Position numbers and translations under genes: made by a program. Positions 8,567-14,323 of a stretch of DNA of 16,384 bases are shown one piece after another. The DNA is from JBLNDG01 sp050261415 (GTDB lineage Bacteria; Bacillota; Clostridia; Lutisporales; Lutisporaceae), in NCBI GenBank assembly GCA_050261415.1, contig JBLNDG010000257.1, positions 1-16,384 on the forward strand, written 5' to 3'. The notes beneath the pieces are model-generated. The model made no database searches, had not been told where the DNA came from, and saw nothing but the letters and a program-made list of their open reading frames with translations. Within the stretch, counting starts at the first letter, position 1. Each line of letters opens with the position of its first letter.

Positions 8567-8730
8567 ATGAGAGGTTAGATTCAATTATCTATAAGGCAAG
8601 AGAGCTAAATCCTGAGTTTCCTGGGATAATAGATTTTTAATGCTGGGAGATTGGACATACTTGGTGCAGGCCGAGTAATCCTAATTGCAACGAATGCATT
8701 ATTAATTCTGAGTGCAAGAAGAGAGTTTAA
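8563..8730 (+). pseudogene. C-terminal remnant of an endonuclease III-family DNA glycosylase
   Basis: A 56-codon frame starting MYERLDSIIYKARELNPEF has an in-frame TAA at 8638-8640, after which reading continues as CWEIGHTW and CRPSNPNCNECIINSEC. The latter is Cys-x6-Cys-x2-Cys-x5-Cys, the spacing of the [4Fe-4S] loop at the C-terminus of endonuclease III/MutY-type HhH-GPD glycosylases; the preceding Trp-Glu-Ile-Gly also fits that family. The catalytic helix-hairpin-helix domain is missing, so the piece cannot be active. It begins exactly where repeat copy B ends (AGGATGGATGT at 8556-8566), as if the repeat or its insertion had cut the gene. The family call rests on the cysteine spacing alone. 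Confidence 0.65.
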
Positions 8731-8786
8731 ACAATTTTTACATAATAAGATATATTTTGCGGCAGTTTGCCTTGGAGGTGATATAG

Positions 8787-9335
8787 TTGAAACGTATAAG
8801 TGTTCTACTTGTAATAGGATTAGTAATTATAATCCTTGCTGGCTGTGGAGAGGTAGAAACACGAGAAAAAACATTGCCGGATGGTAAGAAAGTTATAATT
8901 GATGCTACTGGAAAAATCATATCTGATAGTAATCCTGAACCACTTGAAGGGTATACCTATGACGAACAGACAGGACGGTATGTTAATGAAACCACCGGCA
9001 TTTGGTATATCATTGAAAATGGGTATAAGGTAATACCGCCTGATGAATACTTTGACCCTGATGAAGTAGGCATACCAAGCGGTATAAATATTTCAAACCG
9101 TCCAGACGATGTATGGGAACTAAAAGAAGTCCGAGAAGTAACCATTCAATCAGGAGATACGCTGGTTGACATTATTAACCCGTACTTTATGAATGAGCAT
9201 TTCAGAATGAATTATGAATGGTATGCTAAACAGGTTTTAAAACTTAACAACATTACCGACCCTAACTATATAGAAGCGGGAAGAACTTTAAAGATACCGA
9301 TTTATGTTGACAAAGGTGCAAAAACGAACCAGTAA
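8787..9335 (+). CDS. Lipoprotein with a C-terminal LysM-like domain
   Basis: A 182-residue exported lipoprotein. It starts KRISVLLVIGLVIIILAGC after the initiator: a basic N-terminus, a hydrophobic core and the lipobox LAGC with the lipidated Cys20, so it should be anchored to the outer face of the membrane. The middle contains short Tyr/Gly-rich stretches (GYTYDEQTGRYVNETTGIWY) like small repeats. The last 65 residues read like a LysM domain (VTIQSGDTLVDIINPYF, then NNITDPNYIEAGRTLKIP), which would bind peptidoglycan. The start codon is TTG, supported by GGAGGTG at 8774-8780; no in-frame ATG precedes the signal peptide. The frame from 8651 that overlaps its start is a shadow. Partner genes are not evident. 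Confidence 0.85.
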   Translation: MKRISVLLVIGLVIIILAGCGEVETREKTLPDGKKVIIDATGKIISDSNPEPLEGYTYDEQTGRYVNETTGIWYIIENGYKVIPPDEYFDPDEVGIPSGINISNRPDDVWELKEVREVTIQSGDTLVDIINPYFMNEHFRMNYEWYAKQVLKLNNITDPNYIEAGRTLKIPIYVDKGAKTNQ

Positions 9336-9433
9336 GTGGTTTCTGTCCTCTAACTGCTTTCCACGCGATATGGAATGAGGTATGTCGTCGGTTGAGGAGA
9401 ATAAGATTTCCCCCATTTTAACAAATAGAAAGC

Positions 9434-9482
9434 AAATAAGCCGCTAGCCGATGAGTGAAATACAATCGCTAGCGGCTTATTT
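9434..9482 (-). terminator. Perfect 15-bp hairpin after and within the M56 gene end
   Basis: AAATAAGCCGCTAGC at 9434-9448 pairs perfectly with 9468-9482 around a 19-base loop. Read on the minus strand, the right arm contains the stop codon of the M56 gene and the left arm runs into TTATTTGCTTTCT, giving a plausible terminator. By symmetry it may also end transcription from the lipoprotein side. Confidence 0.7.
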
Positions 9483-10457
9483 AGCGACCGCAACCAATGC
9501 CGGCACGAGGACTTTTGGCTTTCTTGCGATCAGTGTGACGCGTTCCCTGATACCCTTTTTTCCGTCGGTCATGGTGGTGGCGCAGCAAAGCAAATCCATG
9601 GTTTTGCGTTTCTCGCAGGTGAGTCCGATGATCGTTCGTCCGTATTCCAAGCGGCTTGCTTCGCCGAGGTGTTTGATGGTTCCCTCATCGCAGGCTAGTT
9701 CGGAATCCCGGCGGGAAAGCGCTGCCGCCAGCCAGACAAGCGGGTTGTACCAGTGTAAGGCCAGGCAGAAACCGCGCATCGCCGCCCAGATGTGGTCGCC
9801 GTGTCGGTAATGGGTCTGTTCGTGGACCAGCACATGGCGCAATTTTAACGCATCCCCGGCAACGTCCGGAGTGATATAGATCACAGGGCGAAAGAATCCG
9901 AAGAGGCAGGGCGAAGTTAAGTTCTCAACTAAATAAACTGGTCGTTCACAATTGTCTGTCTGATAGCGAATCCTGGTTTTTCTCAGTTTCCTGCTTAAAC
10001 TCAGGTTCGATAAAAGCAAGGTCAGTCCGACAACGGCAATTCCAGCAAGCCATACTATTCTCAGTATCCGAGCCAGTACCACACCAAGAGAATCCACAAA
10101 AATATATGTTCGCAGGTTTGTATAACCGCTCTGTGATGGATACCCTTGAATCTCATGCAGCGTACCTTTTCCGGCTTCACGTGCCTCATCCGGCGTCATT
10201 TCACTGTGACGTATCACGTCAGAGTATACCTTAGTTTTTGAAAGCGTCTGTTCAGCCGTCTTGTAGGCTGCCGACCGTTTAACCGCATTCATTACACTAA
10301 TTGGGCTTTCAAACAAGGTAATGGGTACAATCAAACGTATCAGCACCAGTGCCCAAAGGGCGTATTGCAGGCGCAGGCTGATTTTGCCCTTTAAAAAATG
10401 CCGCAATAAAATTACCACAAGGATAAGAACGGAGGAAGTGATGATGAATTCTGTCAT
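9477..10457 (-). CDS. BlaR1/MecR1-type M56 membrane peptidase, truncated before its sensor
   Basis: A 326-residue membrane zinc protease of the M56 (BlaR1/MecR1) family, which in related systems cleaves or inactivates the partner BlaI-type repressor after a signal. Membrane helices lie at about 4-23, 29-50 and 124-152. The zinc site is HEQTH (212-216), with a likely third ligand Glu253 in SELACDE. Family members usually continue with another membrane helix and a long extracellular sensor; here the protein stops at KVLVPALVAVAK, where that helix would begin, with its stop codon inside a 15-bp hairpin. It may therefore have lost signal sensing, or use another partner. Its ATG overlaps the TGA of the repressor gene (ATGA) and is preceded by AAGGAGGGG, so the two are translationally coupled. 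Confidence 0.9.
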   Translation of the reverse strand: MTEFIITSSVLILVVILLRHFLKGKISLRLQYALWALVLIRLIVPITLFESPISVMNAVKRSAAYKTAEQTLSKTKVYSDVIRHSEMTPDEAREAGKGTLHEIQGYPSQSGYTNLRTYIFVDSLGVVLARILRIVWLAGIAVVGLTLLLSNLSLSRKLRKTRIRYQTDNCERPVYLVENLTSPCLFGFFRPVIYITPDVAGDALKLRHVLVHEQTHYRHGDHIWAAMRGFCLALHWYNPLVWLAAALSRRDSELACDEGTIKHLGEASRLEYGRTIIGLTCEKRKTMDLLCCATTMTDGKKGIRERVTLIARKPKVLVPALVAVAK

Positions 10458-10846
10458 TTCTTCCCCTCCTTAACTTCAGCTTCACGCAGGATGGCGTACA
10501 ATTCTTCAATTTCTTTCTTTGTTAGCTCTTGCTTCTTTGTGATGGTGCTCATCATCAGGCTGACGCTGCCTTTGTACACCCGGTTAAGGAAACCGTCCGT
10601 TTCCTTGATAACCGCGTCCTCCCGCTTAATGAGGGGAGAGTAGACCTTTATTCCTTCATTGTCCTCGCATCTGATTAAGCCCTTTTCCGTCATACGTCTA
10701 AGCATCGTCAGGGTTGTGCTCCGGGTCCAGCCCACATGTTTCTGCAAATATTCCGTTGCCTCTCTGCCGGTTCGCGGCGACGCTTCCCACAGGCATTCCA
10801 TGAGGTTCCATTCGGTATTAGTAAGACTAATATTCTGCTCATTCAT
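10454..10846 (-). CDS. BlaI/MecI/CopY-family repressor
   Basis: A 130-residue winged-helix repressor. The DNA-binding domain (about 6-75) shows the family pattern LTNTEWNLMECLWE, GWTRSTTLTMLRRMTEKGLI and then KVYSP; the rest should be the dimerisation helices, with the charged stretch KKQELTKKEIEELYAILREA. It is expected to repress its own promoter until the M56 peptidase relieves it. ATG 10846 was chosen over a GTG at 10855 because the weak site AGAGAG lies about 10 bases before the ATG but only 1-2 before the GTG. It is the first gene of a two-gene minus-strand operon. No beta-lactamase or other obvious target gene is in the window, so the regulon beyond the pair is unknown. Confidence 0.92.
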   Translation of the reverse strand: MNEQNISLTNTEWNLMECLWEASPRTGREATEYLQKHVGWTRSTTLTMLRRMTEKGLIRCEDNEGIKVYSPLIKREDAVIKETDGFLNRVYKGSVSLMMSTITKKQELTKKEIEELYAILREAEVKEGKK

Positions 10847-10869
10847 TCCAATCACGCTCTCTGCTGTCT

Positions 10870-10911
10870 ACAATGTAAACATATTATATGCCAATATGTT
10901 TACATTGTCAA
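10870..10911 (-). promoter_or_regulatory. Consensus promoter within a BlaI-type operator
   Basis: On the minus strand TTGACA (10906-10911) and TATAAT (10883-10888) are 17 bases apart, both perfect consensus. The plus-strand sequence 10870-10885 (ACAATGTAAACATATT) and 10893-10908 form a perfect 16-bp inverted repeat with a 7-base spacer. It covers the -10 and overlaps the -35. Each outer arm holds a TACAnTGT element like the TACA/TGTA boxes bound by BlaI-family repressors, so autorepression is very likely. Confidence 0.88.
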
Positions 10912-11064
10912 CACAATTCAGGGCACTTTGCCTTTGACTTTGCAGTCTCAAAACGGAAAGAGACGTATATCGAGTATTTTCAAACTCCCTATTATAGGTC
11001 AGAAACTTCGCTGAAATGTTGATGCTCACTTCTACATCCCTTATATTTAATGTATTTATTATAG

Positions 11065-11166
11065 ATTTGGGTAGATGTAGATACTTACGTTGAAGATACC
11101 GATAATACAGATGAAGAAAACTTCGATTTAATATATCCGTTTACTGGAACATATCAACTGCCCTAA
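11065..11166 (+). pseudogene. Possible C-terminal coding fragment, unidentified
   Basis: A 33-codon open stretch without a start codon reads IWVDVDTYVEDTDNTDEEN and ends in YPFTGTYQLP and a stop. The acidic, ordered look suggests a decayed C-terminus rather than chance sequence, but I cannot identify it. Its end overlaps the next fragment in another frame, so a frameshift between two parts of one dead gene is possible. The DNA from 10912 to 11064 holds nothing I recognise. Confidence 0.3.
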
Positions 11167-11449
11167 ATTTTATAGGGTTGAGATACTTGAGAATGGTGAA
11201 ATTGGTCTTATTGATATAGAGGGTGCCAAATACTTTGACATTGAATATGACTGGGCGGTTATTAACTTAATTTATGGAAATATAATACCTTTACCGAAGT
11301 CTATAAATAACGAAAAGCTTGAGTTTTATAAGTTATGCTTGAAAGTTGGCCATATTTCGGTAGCAGCCGATTATCTTATGAATGTAGACAGTAACGATAA
11401 ATGGTTCAGAAATATACGTGAAAGAAATTTGAGTGATATAAAAAAATGA
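11132..11449 (+). pseudogene. C-terminal remnant of an APH/choline kinase-like phosphotransferase
   Basis: A 105-codon open frame without a usable start (preceded in frame by TAA at 11129-11131) contains ENGEIGLIDIEGAKYFDIEYDW. This resembles the 'IDxE/D...FDxEYDxA' magnesium-site segment that closes the active site of aminoglycoside phosphotransferase-like kinases, and is followed by a helical tail (LEFYKLCLKVGHISVAADYL) typical of such C-terminal halves. The N-lobe and the HxDxxxxN catalytic loop are absent, so it is a dead 3' fragment. It lies just before repeat copy C. The alternative is a small protein of unknown function with no visible start. Confidence 0.55.
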
Positions 11450-11507
11450 TATACGATATTAAGCAGTGATTAATGTAAACATTCTTTTTTTCTCACTTAA
11501 TTGCATC

Positions 11508-11669
11508 GATATGTTACCTTAAACAAAGATTTTTTAAAAAACCACCGAAAAACCCATTGACATGTTCCCACGTACAGATATTATAAAAAGTAGTCCGCAG
11601 ACATCAATTCTATCAATTCAAGCCATGTGGAAACGGTAATATTGATGTCAAGGATGGAGAAGTGAGGGT
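11508..11669. repeat. Dispersed repeat, copy C (left-hand part only)
   Basis: It carries the two left-end motifs of copy B: a decayed one at 11508-11524 (GATATGTT, then CC and AAAC) and a good one at 11558-11575 (TGACATGTTCCCACGTAC), about 51 bases apart as in copy B. Shared sequence continues through ACCGAAAAACC, AGACATCAAT and ATCAA.TCAAGCCA. The inverted right-end motif is not found. From 11649 to 11669 the sequence matches the DNA just after the group II intron at 14008-14028 (19 of 21 bases). Confidence 0.7.
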
Positions 11670-11764
11670 TTCCGCAAACGTTAGTTCATAAGAAAAGGCG
11701 ATGATCTGGCCCAAAATACTGTAAGGTAAGTCAGCATCTTTTTATTATACTTCGCTGTACCTTA

Positions 11765-11792
11765 TTGTAATGATAAAAAGATAAGGTATAAT
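11765..11792 (+). promoter_or_regulatory. Putative promoter for the cupin/MBL genes
   Basis: TTGTAA (11765-11770) and TATAAT (11787-11792) lie 16 bases apart, about 50 bases before the cupin start. The inverted repeat ACCTTAT (11759-11765) and ATAAGGT (11781-11787) brackets the spacer and could be an operator. Confidence 0.5.
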
Positions 11793-11842
11793 TTAATTAT
11801 AATTAGATTTTAATATGAATTTTATATAAAGAGGAAATGAAG

Positions 11843-12106
11843 ATGAATTTAGAAAGCATTAAAGAATCAATAGTTACTAATGTGTATCACATTCCAGCAG
11901 ATAAGAAAGTGCCCTTGCACAAACATGCAAAGCATGATGAAGTTTTCTATTGTATCAAAGGGGAAGGCTTTGGGGTACTGGAAAATAAAGAAGTAGAATT
12001 AACAGTAGGAAAAGTTTTTATTGTTCCTGCGGGAGAAATGCATGCCTTAAGGTCAGACAGCAATTTGTATGTAAGCTCTTTTTTGATTCCGGTCGTTGAT
12101 GAATAA
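11843..12106 (+). CDS. Small single-domain cupin protein
   Basis: An 87-residue cytoplasmic protein that is almost wholly one RmlC-like cupin barrel. The two cupin motifs are visible: PLHKHAKHDEVFYCIKGEG (His26, His28 and likely Glu33 as metal ligands) and VGKVFIVPAGEMHAL (His67). AAAGAGG at 11828-11834 favours ATG 11843 (8-base gap) over ATG 11837 (2-base gap). Such small cupins bind a metal and are often regulators, isomerases or stress proteins; the substrate cannot be told. It precedes a metallo-beta-lactamase-fold gene by 73 bases on the same strand with no terminator between them, so the two may be co-transcribed. Confidence 0.85.
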   Translation: MNLESIKESIVTNVYHIPADKKVPLHKHAKHDEVFYCIKGEGFGVLENKEVELTVGKVFIVPAGEMHALRSDSNLYVSSFLIPVVDE

Positions 12107-12179
12107 CGGCTTGCATGCCATCCATACATAATTACTGTTTGAAAAAATATAATTTTGATTTAAAAGGGGAAATTAGCAA

Positions 12180-12821
12180 ATGCAAAATATTTACGAAGAT
12201 TTATATCAATTCAGTTCTTATGTTCCCCCCATAGATCTCACGTTTCACCAGTACTTACTATTAACTGATCAGCCTCTGTTGGTTCATACAGGCAGTATGC
12301 AGCAAGCAGAAGTTTTGATTCCGCAACTGAAAGATATTCTTATTGACAGACCATTAGCGCATATTTTTATTTCGCATTTTGAATCCGATGAATGCGGCGG
12401 TTTGTCCTTAATATTAAAGCATTTTCCTGAGGCTAAACCAGTCTGTTCTGAAGTTACAGCAAGACAACTAAGTGGCTTTGGAATCACAAATGACATAATA
12501 ATTAAAAGGCCAGGGGAAAAACTAATTTCTAATGGCTACGAGCTTGAATTCCTTAGCTATCCATCTGAAATGCATCTTTGGGGAGGTTTATTACTTACGG
12601 AAACCAGGCGTGGAATATTCTTTAGCAGCGATTTAGTATTTCGTTTTGGAAAAGCTAATGGTACAGTAATCGAAGGTAACTGGCAGACTGAAATCAATAG
12701 CATCAATCAAGAGCAGGTACCAGACCCAATGAGAAGAGAGCAGCTACAGAAGAACTTAATGCAGTTACATCCTAAATTTATAGCTACTGGTCACGGGCCA
12801 TGTCTAAAGCTTGTTGATTAA
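12180..12821 (+). CDS. Metallo-beta-lactamase-fold protein of the flavodiiron (ODP) type
   Basis: A 213-residue cytoplasmic protein consisting of the metal-binding half of flavodiiron proteins, without the flavodoxin domain. The metal motif is SHFESDECGG (His66, Glu68, Asp70), the H-x-E-x-D form typical of oxygen- or NO-reducing diiron sites rather than the HxHxDH of zinc hydrolases. Further ligands are probably His132 (EMHLWGG), Asp151 (FSSDLVF) and His205 (TGHGP). A diiron oxygen- or nitric oxide-responsive role is the best guess; a redox partner protein would be needed. AAGGGG in front of the ATG serves as ribosome site. It follows the cupin gene and probably shares its promoter. The gap 12822-13035 shows no recognisable feature. 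Confidence 0.82.
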   Translation: MQNIYEDLYQFSSYVPPIDLTFHQYLLLTDQPLLVHTGSMQQAEVLIPQLKDILIDRPLAHIFISHFESDECGGLSLILKHFPEAKPVCSEVTARQLSGFGITNDIIIKRPGEKLISNGYELEFLSYPSEMHLWGGLLLTETRRGIFFSSDLVFRFGKANGTVIEGNWQTEINSINQEQVPDPMRREQLQKNLMQLHPKFIATGHGPCLKLVD

Positions 12822-13035
12822 TCTACGGTCAGTTGCCAACAAGAACCAACTAAATCTGCGGAAACGGACGTGAGCACCTTAACCATTATTTGTTGTTTGA
12901 CTGCCCTGTCCTGGCTATTGCGGTCATGAACCTATAATCCGGCGTAAAATCTTTATGCAGGTTTAGAAACAGCTTGGTAAAAGAAGATGTGTGCATATAA
13001 GTAAGAACGGAAAGAAGAGAAATAGAAGTGAATCT

Positions 13036-13593
13036 ATGAATGGTACTGCAGTTTTATATATTACATCTGTTGTTTTGACTTTGATTACAGGGCTTCTAAC
13101 CTGGAGAAACACATACTATCTGGGTTATATTCCATCCTATCAGGACAATTTGGGTTGGAAGTGGGTTCTGATCCCTCTGTTTGGGCTGTTGATTGGCGCT
13201 GTATCATATATTTTTGCAAAAACGCTGCGAAATATCAATCATAAGGATGAATCAGCCGTAATATCCAATTTGCGTGGTTTTCGTACTGCTGCATTTATTT
13301 TGCTGGGCAGCCTTTTGGTCGGGTCTTTTGTATTGGTCCAGAGCTATAAGACCCTGGAGCAGGCTAAAACAGAAGCCGCTGTTGCAGCACGGCAGGAATG
13401 GTATGAGATGCTGGCGGACATCAACCAGGAACTCATGCAGATAAGTAAAGAGATTTTGGAAAAGCCCGATCCGGAATTGGCTGAATTAACCCGGCATGAT
13501 AGCAAGGCTGGGGAAGTACTCCGCAGCCGTATTAATGCCTTTGTTGATAAATATATGGAAGAGACAGAAAAGCTGTTCAAATCAACTTATTGA
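13036..13593 (+). CDS. Small membrane protein with a C-terminal helical tail
   Basis: A 185-residue protein of unknown family. It has three hydrophobic helices (about 4-24, 46-64 and 84-105 from this start) separated by short loops, then a helical, charged, cytoplasm-like region (about 106-185, rich in Glu, Lys and Ala) that may be a coiled coil. No enzyme motif is visible. I chose ATG 13036 because the first helix begins directly after it. A GTG at 12991 would add 15 basic residues and has only a weak AGAAGA in front. The gene ends in a stem-loop shared with a convergent minus-strand fragment. No neighbour suggests a role. Confidence 0.7.
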   Translation: MNGTAVLYITSVVLTLITGLLTWRNTYYLGYIPSYQDNLGWKWVLIPLFGLLIGAVSYIFAKTLRNINHKDESAVISNLRGFRTAAFILLGSLLVGSFVLVQSYKTLEQAKTEAAVAARQEWYEMLADINQELMQISKEILEKPDPELAELTRHDSKAGEVLRSRINAFVDKYMEETEKLFKSTY

Positions 13594-13605
13594 TTTGAAC
13601 GGCTT
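13570..13605 (-). terminator. Long stem-loop shared by two convergent gene ends
   Basis: GTTCAAATCAA (13575-13585) and TTGATTTGAAC (13590-13600) pair perfectly around CTTA, and the stem extends to 16 bp with one G-T pair. It contains both the TGA of the membrane protein (plus strand) and the TGA of the minus-strand fragment. Only the minus strand is followed by a T-run (AGCTTTTCTGTC), so it looks like a minus-strand terminator. Confidence 0.65.
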
Positions 13606-13770
13606 CCAGGACTCCACAATAAAGTGGGTTCTGTCGCCAAACACTTTGAACAGGGAAAAGCATCCAAACGAAGCGTAATTCAGCCCGGTTTTTTTAGCCT
13701 TTTCATAGATGACATCTGTAATAACAGATTTTAAGCGAATATATTTTGCAGACGTTTTGCAAGACCATGG
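13582..13770 (-). pseudogene. Unidentified C-terminal gene remnant on the minus strand
   Basis: A 62-codon open stretch on the minus strand, with no start codon and bounded upstream by TAA (13771-13773), contains KYIRLKSVITDVIYEKAKK and FGCFSLFKVFGDRTHF and ends SWKPFKSIS. It reads like a real folded C-terminus, and its stop lies in a stem-loop followed by a T-run on the same strand, as a genuine gene end would. I do not recognise the family. The upstream part was probably replaced when the group II intron remnant arrived or was deleted, because that remnant starts within a few bases of the end of this open frame. The plus-strand frame over the same DNA has no motif. Confidence 0.45.
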
Positions 13771-13773
13771 TTA

Positions 13774-14007
13774 TGGAAGATAGATAAGTATATCAATTAC
13801 AAATTTACTCGGTGGTACAATCGGAAGGGACAACGCAATTACAGGTCAGGAAATGCAGCAAAGGTCAGACAATTGACCGTGCGGACAGGACTGGCAAGTA
13901 TTTGCGGCTGAATGCTGAAGGAAGAAGAATATCGGAAAGCCGTATGCGAGAAAACCGCACGTACGGTTTGATGAGGGGACGGTGGTATTCCCACTGTTCT
14001 ACTCTAT
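13774..14007 (+). mobile_element. 5'-truncated group II intron remnant with maturase C-terminus
   Basis: The first part, to TGA at 13909-13911, encodes about 45 residues like the C-terminal maturase (GIIM) end of an intron reverse transcriptase: KIDKYINYKFTRWYNRKGQR, then VRTGLASICG. Untranslated intron RNA domains V and VI follow and end at 14007. The intron's first domains and the reverse transcriptase domain are missing, so it cannot move by itself. An open frame at 13812-14024 that runs through the RNA domains is not a gene. Confidence 0.8.
13937..14007 (+). ncRNA. Group II intron domains V and VI
   Basis: Domain V (13937-13969) has AAGCCGTA pairing with TACGGTTT (one G-U), the catalytic AGC triad at 13938-13940, a second stem TGCG/CGCA and a 2-base CG bulge at 13960-13961. 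Domain VI (13973-14004) is a stem of GAG-GGGACGGTGG against its partner with a single unpaired A14001, the expected branch point, 7 bases from the intron end in CTCTAT. Both domains look structurally intact. Confidence 0.85.
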
Positions 14008-14148
14008 CAAGGGTTGAGAAGTGAGGGTGCGAATACCCCAGTAAATAATAAGCCATTTGTGGTTTTTTGAGGTCGAAAACCAAAGCCTGATAATTGTGAT
14101 TTTATCGTCCAGTGGAAACTAGTCCAAGGGGTCGATTTTGAAGCGTAC

Positions 14149-14227
14149 AGAGCAGATTAGATGTCATAGCTTTGGTGACAGAGCAGGATGGATGTCAGGT
14201 GCTCATGAGAGAGCAGGTTGGATGTTA
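14149..14227. repeat. Three 18-bp direct repeats spaced about 30 bases
   Basis: Units at 14149-14166, 14180-14197 and 14210-14227 share the form AGAGCAG, two variable bases, T(A/G)-like and GATGT(C/T)A, with start-to-start distances of 31 and 30 bases (about three helical turns). The second unit shares CAGGATGGATGT with the end of repeat copy A. They lie 97 bases upstream of the next gene. They may be protein-binding sites or decayed coding repeats. The rest of 14028-14323 shows no other clear feature. Confidence 0.6.
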
Positions 14228-14323
14228 GCAATAAAGGAGTAATTTTGTAGCGAACAATTTGAATTATCACAGCATTTAAGTTACTATTTGTTTATATAGT
14301 CTAGTTCAAGGAGGATGGCGAAA

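Noticed and set aside
8651..8887. 78-codon plus-strand frame
   Set aside because: It overlaps both the glycosylase remnant and the lipoprotein start in another frame and has no recognisable content.
9451..9810. 119-codon plus-strand open frame
   Set aside because: It lies antisense to the M56 peptidase gene, whose HEQTH site and membrane helices are convincing.
13812..14024. 70-codon plus-strand frame running through intron domains V and VI
   Set aside because: It is produced by conserved intron RNA sequence; the maturase reading ends at 13911 in another frame.
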